DNA from: Reinekea marinisedimentorum
GTDB taxonomy: Bacteria; Pseudomonadota; Gammaproteobacteria; Pseudomonadales; Natronospirillaceae
Length of the DNA: 64,000 bases
Direction: 5' to 3'
NCBI RefSeq assembly: GCF_004341165.1
Contig: NZ_SLZR01000006.1
Coordinates: 124,001 to 188,000 of the forward strand
Positions 28,891-38,319 of this stretch are shown piece by piece (the stretch's first letter is position 1; each line of letters opens with the position of its first letter). The notes beneath the pieces were generated by a model. It saw only the letters and a program-made list of their open reading frames with translations. It did no database searches and had not been told where the DNA came from. A program made the position numbers and the translations under genes.

Positions 28891-29442
28891 TTACCAGCCT
28901 GTCTGTGTTGAAGTTGATAGAAAGTAGGGCACTGTGATACCCCTGTTTGAAAGGTCTGAATTCGTTCAAATTTAAACTTATTTGTTTGTGCAATTTTAAA
29001 ATGTTCATTTTTAAGACTGTTTGATAATACAAACCTATAAGTTTTAAAAGCTTTAATTATGTAAGCGGTCGGCGGTAACCAGCAAGCGGTGGCACGGGGT
29101 GCCTGTAATAATTGTCATATAGTCATACAAATAAGGCCCGAAGGATACGCGTTTTCTGGCATCGCTCAAGTAAAAAATAGGTATTTGACCCAAATATTAC
29201 CGCTAAAACATGGCTTAAATCAGTAACTCTACAAGCTGTTAGGGAAGCTGGTAGTTTAAATAGATTGCTGCCAATGTTATCAGATTGTAACCAGGCCCGG
29301 TCTACTATTTGTGGGAGTGATCCTTCTATTAAACTGCGGGTTGCCCGGCGCTTGGAAATTGACGGCGGTTGTCTTGTATTTCTTTACAAAGTTACGCAAC
29401 ATGCTGTGGTCCCAGAGGCATTAATAATAAAGAGAGATCAAA
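28891..29442. other. 552-bp intergenic region
   Basis: This separates ackA (minus) from the binding-protein gene (plus). A short inverted repeat GGCAC-GGG-GTGCC lies near 29092. An open frame from 29265 to 29516 has no recognisable start signal, overlaps the next gene and resembles no family I know, so I do not call it a gene. The region probably holds both promoters and a long leader. Confidence 0.5.
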
Positions 29443-30630
29443 ATGAAATTAAAAAAAGCATTAGGCGTTGCAGTGGCAGCTGCTTCCATGATGAGCATGG
29501 CACATGCCGAAGTTAAAGTAGGTTTCTTAGGTGGTTTCACCGGCCCAATTGAAAGTATGACACCGGCAATCTTTGAAGGTGCCAAACTGGCTGTTGCACA
29601 CGTGAATACTCAGGGTGGTATTCTCAATGGCGATTACATCTCTATGCCAAGTGCCGATACCGGCTGTATTGATGCAGCGGCAGCTTCCAATGGTGCAGAC
29701 CGTTTGATCAACAGCGAAGGTGCAATCGCGATGGTCGGTGCGCTTTGTTCAGGCGCGGCAATTGCCGCAGCAAACAACGTTGGTGTTCCCGCGGGCGTTC
29801 TGATGATTTCACCATCCGCGACATCGCCTTCGGTTTCAGGTCTGGACGATAACGACCTGTTCTTCCGCACGGCGCCTTCCGATGCATTCCAGGCAGAAAA
29901 ACTGGCCGCATTGCTGGAATCTAAGGGTATTGAAGAAATTGCCATTACCTATGTAAACAACGATTACGGCAAGCCGTTTGCTGAAGGCCTCGAGGCTGCA
30001 TTCAGTGGTACAGTTCTGGCCAACGAAGCGCACGAAGACGGTAAAGCAGACTACCGTGCCGAGCTTGGTTCACTGGCGGCTTCTGGTGCGGAAACTCTGG
30101 TGGTTTTAGCCTATGCCGATACCTCCGGTCAGACTATCTTGCGTCAGGCTTATGAAAGCGGTGACTTCCTGCAGTTTGTTGGCGGCGACGGTATGATCGC
30201 GCAGAACCTGGTCGACGCCATTGGTGGTGACATTCTGGAAGGCATGATTGCGACCAAGCCGGGTATTCCCGATATTGTTGGCCAAAACGTTTTTGCAGAT
30301 GAAATGAGAGCAATGGCGCTGGACCCTAACGCGATCTTTGCCGGTCAGGCATATGATGCAGCCTTCCTGATTGCTCTGGCAATTGAAGAAAATGGCTCAG
30401 CTGATAAGGCTGGTTTGTCTGCGGCACTGCGTAAAGTTTCCAGCGCGCCGGGCGAAGTTATTCTGCCGGGTCAGTGGGAAAAAGCTAAGAAGCTGATTGC
30501 TGAAGGCAAAGATATTAACTACGAAGGTGCGGCCGGTAGTCATGAGTTTGATGAAAAGGGTGATGTCCCCGGCCTGATCATCGAAATGGCTGTCGAAAAC
30601 GGCAAGATCATTGAAAAGGGTAAGCTGTAA
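29443..30630 (+). CDS. Branched-chain amino-acid-type ABC transporter substrate-binding protein
   Basis: The 395-residue periplasmic protein has a signal peptide ending AHA (about 1-22), then KVGFLGGFTGP, the typical start of a Leu/Ile/Val-type binding protein, and two lobes. An AGAGAG ribosome-binding site precedes the ATG. Its natural partners are the four genes at 30699-34484, but it faces them with a terminator between, so it has its own promoter. The ligand could be another amino acid, amide or urea-like compound. Confidence 0.88.
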   Translation: MKLKKALGVAVAAASMMSMAHAEVKVGFLGGFTGPIESMTPAIFEGAKLAVAHVNTQGGILNGDYISMPSADTGCIDAAAASNGADRLINSEGAIAMVGALCSGAAIAAANNVGVPAGVLMISPSATSPSVSGLDDNDLFFRTAPSDAFQAEKLAALLESKGIEEIAITYVNNDYGKPFAEGLEAAFSGTVLANEAHEDGKADYRAELGSLAASGAETLVVLAYADTSGQTILRQAYESGDFLQFVGGDGMIAQNLVDAIGGDILEGMIATKPGIPDIVGQNVFADEMRAMALDPNAIFAGQAYDAAFLIALAIEENGSADKAGLSAALRKVSSAPGEVILPGQWEKAKKLIAEGKDINYEGAAGSHEFDEKGDVPGLIIEMAVENGKIIEKGKL

Positions 30631-30651
30631 GGTTTAGGCAAGTTTAAAACG

Positions 30652-30681
30652 AAAAAAGCGCGGTTTATACCGCGCTTTTTT
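30652..30681. terminator. Bidirectional terminator between binding protein and permease genes
   Basis: AAAAAAGCGCGGT and ACCGCGCTTTTTT form a perfect 13-bp stem with a TTAT loop and T-runs on both strands, 22 bp after the binding-protein stop and 18 bp from the convergent livM-like stop. Confidence 0.93.
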
Positions 30682-30698
30682 ATTACGCCCGAAAAGGA

Positions 30699-31979
30699 TT
30701 ATCCGTGCCGGGCAACTTTCTCCGGTATTACGCCCTTGGGTGCGTAACGCAATACCAGGCTGATGGTCAGGCCAATGACAAATACCCGGGCCTGAAGCGC
30801 TCGGCTGTCGAGATCCTGTGGCGCTTCCCAACCAACACTGTCGCCAATATTACGGATAATATCGAACACAAACAGCGCGGCAGGTTCAGACATTGTCCAG
30901 ATAATATAAACGAACACTGCGCCAAACAGTGTGCCCAGGTTGTTGCCGGCTCCACCGAGAATCACCATTACCCAGATCAGGAAGGTGTGATTCAGCGGAA
31001 TATAGCCGTTCGGGTCAAACAGGCCGTTAAAGGTCGCGAGAATAGCGCCACCGACGCCCATCAGGAATGAGCCGAAAACAAACACTTCCAGGCGGCGTTT
31101 GTTGACATCTTTACCCATGGCCAGTGAAGACACTTCGTTATCGCGAATGGCGCGCAGCATTCGGCCCCATGGCGCGTTATAGGCGCGGGTGAGCAGGAAG
31201 AAGATAAGCGCAATGACCAGCGCCGTTAATGAAAGGTAACTGGCGCGCGCCATAATAAAGCCGAGATCGGCAGCACCCGGAGTAGGCCAGGGCAGTGGCG
31301 AAACGGTGAGTGTGCCGTTGGTCAGCCAGTCGGCGTTTTTCAGAAAGGCTTTAATGATTTCTGAAATGCCCAGTGTGGCAATGGCCAGGTAATCACTGCG
31401 CAGACCCAAACAGATGTGGCCAACAAAGTAAGCGATTAACCCGGCAGCAATACCGCCTACGACCCAACCCAGCCATGAAGGCAGGCCAAAGCCGCCAATG
31501 AAGCCGACTTCTTTTTCAATAGAATCGGCCACCGGAGCCAAAGCGTTCATATAAACCAGATACACAACGCCAATTAAGACTAGGGTGACAGCCTGCTGTG
31601 CTTTTTTCGGAACACCAAAACGAGTGATTTTGATGGAACCGACGATCAGCACAATGCCGATGATCAGCTTAAGCAGTACGCTGCCCAAGTCGCCGGCCAG
31701 GCCGGATGACCAAAATTGTTCATTCACCGGGAAGCTGAACAGCATGGTGACGAAGGCACCCATGGCCATAAAGCCCATGATGCCGGCATTGAACAGGCCC
31801 GCATAACCCCATTGAATGGTCAGGCCGAATGCGATGATGGCATAACAGGCTGCCTCTACCAGCATGCGCAGGCCATAGGCTGTACCCATGAATGCCATGA
31901 TCAGCAGAATTATGGCGAACAGGCCGCCAAACAGCAGGAATTCTTTTTTATGGTTCATTAGTAACTTATTGCTCATCAC
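30699..31979 (-). CDS. livM: Branched-chain amino-acid-type ABC permease, LivM-like
   Basis: The 426-residue inner-membrane protein has about ten hydrophobic segments and the LivM family segment GLRSDYLAIATLGISEI near residue 195. It overlaps livH by 4 bp. With the LivH-like permease it forms the channel of an uptake transporter powered by the LivG/LivF-like ATPases. Confidence 0.9.
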   Translation of the reverse strand: MMSNKLLMNHKKEFLLFGGLFAIILLIMAFMGTAYGLRMLVEAACYAIIAFGLTIQWGYAGLFNAGIMGFMAMGAFVTMLFSFPVNEQFWSSGLAGDLGSVLLKLIIGIVLIVGSIKITRFGVPKKAQQAVTLVLIGVVYLVYMNALAPVADSIEKEVGFIGGFGLPSWLGWVVGGIAAGLIAYFVGHICLGLRSDYLAIATLGISEIIKAFLKNADWLTNGTLTVSPLPWPTPGAADLGFIMARASYLSLTALVIALIFFLLTRAYNAPWGRMLRAIRDNEVSSLAMGKDVNKRRLEVFVFGSFLMGVGGAILATFNGLFDPNGYIPLNHTFLIWVMVILGGAGNNLGTLFGAVFVYIIWTMSEPAALFVFDIIRNIGDSVGWEAPQDLDSRALQARVFVIGLTISLVLRYAPKGVIPEKVARHG

Positions 31980-32974
31980 AGCACCTGCCCTTTCAGAATA
32001 CCGGTCGGTTTCAGAACCAGAATGGCGATCAGTATGAAAAACGGAACGGTTATTTTGTATTCAGTCGGCACCAGCGCCAGGTTGCTGGGCAGATCCCACT
32101 CGTAGGCTTTTTCCAGCGGTCGCAGCAGAATAGCCCAGTTGAAAACGGCCAGTGTTTCCGCAAAGCCAACCACAAAGCCGCCAATGACAGCGCCATAAGG
32201 GTGGCCAACACCACCGACGATGGCAGCCGCAAAGATCGGTAACAGAATCTGGAAGCTGAGGTCGGGTTTGAGCGCAACATCGAGAGAAAGCAGAGTGCCT
32301 GCCGCTGTCGCCAGACAGCCGGCAATAACCCAGGTAACGGTCACGACAGTTTTGGTGTTGATGCCGGAAATGCGGGCCAGGTCAGCGTTATCGGAAGTGG
32401 CTCGCATCGCTTTACCCAGCCGTGAGCGGGTCAGGAAGTAGTGCAGCGCAACAACGGCGACAATGGTGAATACAAACAGCAAGACCTGGGGTTCGGTAAT
32501 AATGATTTTACGCGAGGCTAATTCCCACGGCAGTTCGAGGCGGAAGATTTCCTTGCGGTCGTCAACGAACAGGTTGCGTGAGCTGGTGCCGAAGAATATC
32601 CGCACAACACCCTGCAGCATCAATGTGACGCCGATGGAGGCCATAACCATAACCACCGGTTTTACGTTGGCTTCACGCAATGGTTTGTAAAAGGCCTTAT
32701 CAAGCCCAATGGCCAGAAAGCTGGTAATGACCATAGCGAAGGGCATCATCACAAAAGCGGTGGGTAAGCCAACAGCATGGCCGGCTTCCGGGAACATGGC
32801 AGTTAAAAACAGCGTGACAAATGCGCCTGTGGTCATCAAATCGCCATGGGCGAAATGAGCAAAACGCAGGATAGAAAAAATCAGCGTGACGCCGATGGCT
32901 CCCATCGCGTAAATAGAGCCGATCACCGCACCGGAGATCAGCACTTTATTAATAAAGAAAACTAATTCGTTCAT
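31976..32974 (-). CDS. livH: Branched-chain amino-acid-type ABC permease, LivH-like
   Basis: The 332-residue inner-membrane permease has the family segment SIYAMGAIGVTLIFSILRFAH (positions about 20-40) and multiple further helices, with GGVGHPYGAVIGG near residue 245. AGGA precedes the ATG. Gene order on this strand is livG-livF-livH-livM. Confidence 0.9.
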   Translation of the reverse strand: MNELVFFINKVLISGAVIGSIYAMGAIGVTLIFSILRFAHFAHGDLMTTGAFVTLFLTAMFPEAGHAVGLPTAFVMMPFAMVITSFLAIGLDKAFYKPLREANVKPVVMVMASIGVTLMLQGVVRIFFGTSSRNLFVDDRKEIFRLELPWELASRKIIITEPQVLLFVFTIVAVVALHYFLTRSRLGKAMRATSDNADLARISGINTKTVVTVTWVIAGCLATAAGTLLSLDVALKPDLSFQILLPIFAAAIVGGVGHPYGAVIGGFVVGFAETLAVFNWAILLRPLEKAYEWDLPSNLALVPTEYKITVPFFILIAILVLKPTGILKGQVL

Positions 32975-32990
32975 TGTTTATTCCTGTCCG

Positions 32991-33695
32991 TTAACCGCCA
33001 AGGAAGCTTTTGGCAACTTCCGGATCATTCAAAAGGTTTTCGCCGGTATCGGTAAACCGGTTACGCCCGGCCGCCAGAACAAAGCCTTTGTGAGCAATGG
33101 CCAGCGCCTGTTTGGCGTTTTGTTCGACCATCAGAATGCCAACGCCTTCTTTATTGATGGCAACGACGCGATCGAAAATTTCGTTCATGTACAGTGGAGA
33201 CAGGCCGGCAGTCGGTTCGTCTAGCAGCAGAACCTTGGGTTCAATCATCAGGGCGCGGCCCATGGCGACCATCTGCCGCTGACCACCGGAAAGTTCACCC
33301 GCTGGCTGATAGCGCTTGTCTTTTAAATCCGGGAAGTAGTGATAGACGGAATCGAGCGTGCTTTTGAAGTTGTCTTTGCGCAGGAAGGCACCCATTTCCA
33401 GGTTTTCTTCCACGGTCATGCTGACAAAAACGTTCTTTTCCTGTGGCACAAACGCCATGCCCATTTCCACCAGAAGGTGCGGTGCCTGGTTGGTGATGTT
33501 TTCACCGTTCAGTTCGATAGCGCCTTCGGTTACGTTCAGCAAACCAAATATCGCCTTCAGCGATGTCGATTTGCCGGCACCGTTCGCCCCGATAATGACC
33601 CCGACTTCGCCTTGCTCAATCGACATATTGACGCCATTGAGGATGTTCATGCCGCCATAGCCGCCATGAATATTCTTTGTTTCTATAATTGCCAT
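32991..33695 (-). CDS. livF: Branched-chain amino-acid-type ABC ATPase, LivF-like
   Basis: The 234-residue ATPase carries the Walker A GANGAGKST (36-44), signature LSGGQRQ and Walker B VLLLDEPT. Its length and the GYG...ILNGV start fit LivF. GGAGAAAAC precedes the ATG. It lies 15 bp after the LivG-like gene. Confidence 0.92.
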   Translation of the reverse strand: MAIIETKNIHGGYGGMNILNGVNMSIEQGEVGVIIGANGAGKSTSLKAIFGLLNVTEGAIELNGENITNQAPHLLVEMGMAFVPQEKNVFVSMTVEENLEMGAFLRKDNFKSTLDSVYHYFPDLKDKRYQPAGELSGGQRQMVAMGRALMIEPKVLLLDEPTAGLSPLYMNEIFDRVVAINKEGVGILMVEQNAKQALAIAHKGFVLAAGRNRFTDTGENLLNDPEVAKSFLGG

Positions 33696-33710
33696 GTTTT
33701 CTCCACGGGA

Positions 33711-34484
33711 TCAGGCAGCGTCGGTACTGCCGAAATAGGCTTCGATCACTTGCGGGTTGTTTTGGATGTCTTCGATTTTGCCTTCAACCATGACGCTGCC
33801 CTGAGCCAGTACAATAACCGGGTCGCAGAGTTTGGCGATCATGTCCATATCGTGTTCGATCACCAGAAAGGTCACGCCTAAATCGCGGTTCATCCGCAGT
33901 ATGTTGTCGGTCAGGCCTTTAAGCAGGGTGCGGTTTACGCCCGCGGCGACTTCATCGAGCAGTACTACTTTGGAATCCGTCATCATGGTGCGACCCAATT
34001 CCAGCAGTTTTTTCTGGCCACCGGAAAGGTTGCCAGCCAGTTCGTTTTTAACGTGATCGAGGCCAATGTAGTCGATCACCTCCAGCGCTTTGCGGCGGTT
34101 TTTGGTCTCCTGCCTGGCAACCTTACCCGGCTGGAACCAGGCATTGAACAGGTTTTCGCCAAGCTGTCTGGGCGGCACCATCATCAGGTTTTCCAGAGCC
34201 GTCATATGAGAAAACTCATGGGCAATCTGGAAGGTGCGCAGCAGGCCCTTACCGAACAGCGCATTGGCAGTTTGGTTGGTGACATCTTCGCCGTCGAGAA
34301 TAATGTTGCCGGTATCGAGCGGGATGGTCCCGGCGATAATGTTGAATATGGTCGATTTCCCCGCGCCATTTGGGCCGATCATGCCCGTTATGGAGCCTTT
34401 TTCGATGTTGAAGCTGCAGTCATTAATGACTTTCAGACGGCCGAACGACTTTTGGACCGACTTCACTTCGATCATGGATGACAT
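33711..34484 (-). CDS. livG: Branched-chain amino-acid-type ABC ATPase, LivG-like
   Basis: The 257-residue ATPase has Walker A GPNGAGKST (37-45), signature LSGGQKK and Walker B VVLLDEV, with the LivG-specific insert after the Q-loop and a conserved C-terminal extension. GGAG precedes the ATG. It is the first gene of the four-gene operon; its promoter should lie in the 259-bp gap to lnt. Confidence 0.92.
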   Translation of the reverse strand: MSSMIEVKSVQKSFGRLKVINDCSFNIEKGSITGMIGPNGAGKSTIFNIIAGTIPLDTGNIILDGEDVTNQTANALFGKGLLRTFQIAHEFSHMTALENLMMVPPRQLGENLFNAWFQPGKVARQETKNRRKALEVIDYIGLDHVKNELAGNLSGGQKKLLELGRTMMTDSKVVLLDEVAAGVNRTLLKGLTDNILRMNRDLGVTFLVIEHDMDMIAKLCDPVIVLAQGSVMVEGKIEDIQNNPQVIEAYFGSTDAA

Positions 34485-34743
34485 GTGTTTTGACTCTCCA
34501 CTGATAACTTAATTAAAAGTTTTGTGGTTTTAACGTACCTGCTTGAGAGCGGCCTTGTGGGCTTTAGGCTCTTGCAGAGCTTTATTGGATTCCAAAACCG
34601 TGGCGGGCGGTAATAGACGGCCGCAACCCGGTTGGATCCTTTTTTAGTAGGGAAGGAAGTGTACAGACTCTGCCCCATAAGGTCAGCCCATCGCCGGCCT
34701 AAAATTAGACTGGCCGGGCAATTAATCTGCGTTGCCAGGCGTT

Positions 34744-36276
34744 TTACTCTGCTTTTTGAACCGCTCGGCTACTGACGCGGTTGCCGAGTGCCATCATCGC
34801 CAGAATGATAAGAATTAAACCGGCCGGCAGCAGGGCACTGTTGTATGTCTGGAAGGGCGTTAAGCCGCTTCTCAGAGTTAGCTCACCTTCCAGGATCGCT
34901 TCAACAAATTGTTCGGAGCGAACGACAATTTCACCGTTGCCATCAACCAGTGCTGATATGCCATTCTGGGTTGCACGAACCATCGGCCGACCATTTTCAA
35001 TGGCCCGCATACGGGTGATCTGTAAGTGCTGATGAGGGCCGATAGAATCGCCAAACCAGGCGTCATTGCTGACCACCGCAATCAGATTAGCCTCTTTAGC
35101 CAGCCGGCGAACCAGATTCGGATAGGCGGCTTCGTAACAGATGACCGGTGCCACAAAGTAAGGCTGGTCGTTCACCGTCGCCTGAATTGGGCTTTGCCGC
35201 TCACCGGCCGGGCGCATGGTCGACATCGGTAAATCAAAGAAGGCGATAAGCCCGCGCAGCACGCCTTCCAGCGGAACATACTCGCCAAAGGGCACCAGGT
35301 GTTGTTTGCGGTACTCACCGCTGGCGGTGCCGTAACCTTTAATGGCGTTGTAGTAGGTGGTGAAGTTCTCGTGGGTAATAATGCCGGTCAGCAGGGCCAT
35401 ATCGTGCTTAGCGGCAAAGGCGTTGATGTCGGACAGGTAGGTGGGTATTTCGTCTTCCAGCCGGGTCATCGCGGCCTCCGGCCAGAGCATGAGGTCAGCT
35501 TCGCCATGAACCGTCAGTGCCTTGCCGAAGAATCTTAAGGTGGGCGTCTGTTGAGCTTCGATCCATTTGGTTTTTTGATTGATGTTGGATTGTACGGCGG
35601 CAACCCGGATGCTTTGTTGGCTGCTTGTCCAATGTGCTGCAGGGAAGGTCAGCCCGGCAGCGAGGGCAATAATGAACAGCACCACCGAGCCGAAAGCGGC
35701 AGTCATGGCGGCTTTCTTTTCGGCTTTCCAGTGCAATGCAGCAATGAGCAGCCAGGCGGCGATCAGCGCCATAATCAGGCTGAGCCCGTAAACACCGACA
35801 ACAGCCGCGAGCTGGGCTATCGGCAGGTTGATTGTGGCGTAGCCGGCAAACAGCCAGGGAATACCGGTGAATACCCATTCCCGCAGCCACTCATTCACGA
35901 CCCACCAGCAGGGCGCCAGCAGCATCAGTGCGCCGGGCAGGGATTTTAGGAATTTATGATAAAACCAGAATTGAAACAGGAAGAACAGCGCCAGTGCCAG
36001 ACAAAACCCGGCGGTTAAAAAGACCGACAGCCATACGGGTGTTTCCACTGTTTGCATGCTGCCGTATATCCATGAAACCCCCAGACCGAAGAAGCTGACG
36101 CCATAGAGCCAGCCAAGTAACGAGGCTTCTTTACTGTTTTCAGCCGTGTGATTCAGCCAGATAGCAGTGGCGATGCCAATAAGTGCCAGTGGCCAGATAT
36201 TAAAGGGTGCCAAAGCCAATGGCATGCATAGGCCCGAAATAAGAGCGGCCAGAAGCCTGAGTGGTCGGTTGAACAT
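34744..36276 (-). CDS. lnt: Apolipoprotein N-acyltransferase
   Basis: The 510-residue enzyme adds the third acyl chain to lipoproteins at the inner membrane. An N-terminal membrane part (about 1-215) is followed by a periplasmic nitrilase-like domain with the triad E267 (WPEAA), K324 (RKQHLVPFGE) and C380 (ICYEA). Its products are substrates for the Lol pathway, which is also represented in this window. It is a single gene here, without the corC/ybeX neighbour often found beside it. Confidence 0.95.
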   Translation of the reverse strand: MFNRPLRLLAALISGLCMPLALAPFNIWPLALIGIATAIWLNHTAENSKEASLLGWLYGVSFFGLGVSWIYGSMQTVETPVWLSVFLTAGFCLALALFFLFQFWFYHKFLKSLPGALMLLAPCWWVVNEWLREWVFTGIPWLFAGYATINLPIAQLAAVVGVYGLSLIMALIAAWLLIAALHWKAEKKAAMTAAFGSVVLFIIALAAGLTFPAAHWTSSQQSIRVAAVQSNINQKTKWIEAQQTPTLRFFGKALTVHGEADLMLWPEAAMTRLEDEIPTYLSDINAFAAKHDMALLTGIITHENFTTYYNAIKGYGTASGEYRKQHLVPFGEYVPLEGVLRGLIAFFDLPMSTMRPAGERQSPIQATVNDQPYFVAPVICYEAAYPNLVRRLAKEANLIAVVSNDAWFGDSIGPHQHLQITRMRAIENGRPMVRATQNGISALVDGNGEIVVRSEQFVEAILEGELTLRSGLTPFQTYNSALLPAGLILIILAMMALGNRVSSRAVQKAE

Positions 36277-36578
36277 TGAGCCATTTAACCTGTCATGGTG
36301 GAAGCACAGGCACTTTACATAAGAAACAGCAGGAACCCAATAGATCGGTGCTGCTCTTGGCTGAACCCTTATTCAGATCAACAACTTAAATTCATGGCCT
36401 GTTAATGTGTGGCCGCTAAAATTATTAATAATACTGATCGGAATTGATCAATTACCAAGCTACTCGAAACATCCGACAGGTAGACAAAAAATAATAAAAC
36501 CGCCTGCGGCGTTGTTTGACCTTAGCTTTTCATGAACCTAAACCAACGTGAAAAAAGTTAGAGTGAGATAACCACATC
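36277..36578. other. 302-bp intergenic region, divergent promoters
   Basis: It separates lnt (minus) from the six-gene envelope cassette (plus). It holds a 12-bp palindrome AATTGATCAATT at 36442-36453 and a short GC-rich repeat near 36502. I see no gene. Confidence 0.55.
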
Positions 36579-37553
36579 ATGATTAACAAATGGATTGCTT
36601 CACTGGCATTGATGCTCTTATGCCTGTCCGCACAGGCCACGACAATATTTATTGTTTCCAGTTACCACCCCGAATACCAATGGGATGCCGATTATGTTCG
36701 GGCGATTAAAGAAAATTCCTCTTCCGGGTACGAATTTATTCAGCGATCGCTGGATAGCAAGAACCTGCCGCCGGAACAATGGCAACAGAAAGCCGCTGAA
36801 ATTGTGGCTGAAATCAGAAAAACCAAGCCGGATGTTGTGGTTATTGGTGATGACAACGCACTCACCACCGTCGGGATGGAAATTAAAACCTCCGGTATAC
36901 CCATTGTGTTTCTGGGGATTAACGGTTCTGCGCGACAATACGGGCTGGGTGGCGGCTCGCCGATGACCGGCATTTATGAACGGCCGTTTATTGAGGCATC
37001 GATTCGCCACGTATCCAAGGTAACCAAAGGGAATTTACCCATTCTGGTGCTGATGGATAACTCGACTACTATGCAGAATACCGTCAGCGAAAAGTTTGCT
37101 GATCAGCGCAGTGTGGAGGTTCAGGGCACACAGGTGGATATTCTGCTGACCAACTCGGCGCGGGAATGGAAGACGGCGATCGCCGGTGCGCATGAGCGCT
37201 ACAGGGCCGTGATTGTTGGCACCTACCACACCTTACGGCATGACGACGGCGCTGCGTTTAGCGATGAGTCTGCCATGCTCTATGCTCAAACTGCGTTAAA
37301 GGTGCCGCTGTTTGCACTGTGGGATTTTTCCGTAGCGCCCGATAAAGCCGCCGGTGGCTATGTAATTTCGGCCTATGAAGAGGGTAAGTCTGCTTCGCGG
37401 ATTATTCGGCTGGTGCTTAGTGGTGTGCCGGTGAGCAGTATTGCCTCCAGCAATTCGCAAACGGGGCACTATATTTACAGTAAGAAGGCTATGGAAAAAT
37501 GGGGTATTCAGCTTTCACCGCTGGTGGCCTCCCAATCCACATTCCTTAAATAG
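36579..37553 (+). CDS. Periplasmic ABC-type substrate-binding protein (PF04392-like)
   Basis: The 324-residue protein has a signal peptide ending AQA (about 1-20). IFIVSSYHPEYQW follows, then repeated Rossmann-like strands such as DVVVIGDDNAL and GIPIVFLGING. This resembles the PF04392-type 'ABC transporter substrate-binding' family, which often serves sensors or uncharacterised transporters. It is the first of six closely spaced same-strand genes, 9 bp before the LolA-like gene. In this context it may deliver a ligand to, or sense for, the permease pair. Confidence 0.7.
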   Translation: MINKWIASLALMLLCLSAQATTIFIVSSYHPEYQWDADYVRAIKENSSSGYEFIQRSLDSKNLPPEQWQQKAAEIVAEIRKTKPDVVVIGDDNALTTVGMEIKTSGIPIVFLGINGSARQYGLGGGSPMTGIYERPFIEASIRHVSKVTKGNLPILVLMDNSTTMQNTVSEKFADQRSVEVQGTQVDILLTNSAREWKTAIAGAHERYRAVIVGTYHTLRHDDGAAFSDESAMLYAQTALKVPLFALWDFSVAPDKAAGGYVISAYEEGKSASRIIRLVLSGVPVSSIASSNSQTGHYIYSKKAMEKWGIQLSPLVASQSTFLK

Positions 37554-37562
37554 GAGCTTGCG

Positions 37563-38309
37563 ATGAGAAACAGAGCGGGAAAATTTCTGAGTACCTTGTG
37601 TTTCTTGTTGTTGCCTTACCCGCTGCTGGCAGAGGGTATCGATGGTGTTCAGTTGCTTGAAAAGATCGATAACCTCTACCAGCAGGAAAACGCCCACGCC
37701 TCCATGACTATGGAGATTGAAACCAAAGATTTCAGCCGGTCTGTTTCTCTTGATTCCTGGGCCATTGGCCTGGATTACTCACTGGTGAAGGTCACCGCGC
37801 CGAAAAAAGAGCAGGGCATTGCCACGCTTAAGCGCGAAAACGAAATGTGGAACTACCTGCCTAAGATCAACAAGGTCATTAAGGTGCCGCCCTCCATGAT
37901 GATGGGCAGCTGGATGGGTTCCGATTTCACCAATGATGACCTGATGCGTGAAGGCTCCTGGGTCGATGAATTTGATGTCACCCTGAGCGAAACCGGCAAC
38001 CTTTATCAGCTCGATCTGCTCGCCAAAGAAAACACCGTGACGGTTTGGGGTCGAATGCAGATTCTGGTGGAAAAACACAGCCTGTTGCCGGTCAGGCAAA
38101 TCTATTTCGATGAAGATGGCACCGCCATGCGCGAAATGACCTTCAGCGAAGTGAAAACATTTGATGGCGTCACCCTGCCTACCGTTCTGGAGCTGGTGCC
38201 ACTCAACAAAGAAGGCAATAAAACCCGGGTTGTGTATGAATCGATGGCGTTCGATATCGACCTGGACGAAGATTTTTTCAGCCTGCAAAACCTGAAAAAA
38301 AGACGCTGA
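37563..38309 (+). CDS. LolA-like outer-membrane lipoprotein-sorting protein
   Basis: The 248-residue periplasmic protein has a signal peptide ending LLA (about 1-23) and a beta-rich body like the 'outer membrane lipoprotein-sorting protein' family (LolA-like, COG2834). Typical features are KKEQGIATLKRENEMWNYLP and MMMGSWMGSDFTNDDL (near 75-125). Family members often accompany RND-type exporters; here the partners are LolC/E-like permeases. A periplasmic carrier of lipid or lipoprotein is the likely role. It lies 10 bp before the first permease gene. Confidence 0.8.
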   Translation: MRNRAGKFLSTLCFLLLPYPLLAEGIDGVQLLEKIDNLYQQENAHASMTMEIETKDFSRSVSLDSWAIGLDYSLVKVTAPKKEQGIATLKRENEMWNYLPKINKVIKVPPSMMMGSWMGSDFTNDDLMREGSWVDEFDVTLSETGNLYQLDLLAKENTVTVWGRMQILVEKHSLLPVRQIYFDEDGTAMREMTFSEVKTFDGVTLPTVLELVPLNKEGNKTRVVYESMAFDIDLDEDFFSLQNLKKRR

Positions 38310-38319
38310 GGCTGGCCGT

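Noticed and set aside
29092-29108. TGGCACGGGGTGCC resembling a sigma-54 promoter
   Set aside because: The GG and GC elements are two bases too close, and the match is explained by a short inverted repeat.
29265-29516. Open frame of about 83 codons upstream of the binding-protein gene
   Set aside because: No ribosome-binding site, overlaps the start of a well-supported gene, and matches no family I know.
36442-36453. 12-bp palindrome AATTGATCAATT as a regulator site
   Set aside because: Short, AT-rich and without spacer; such sites occur by chance.
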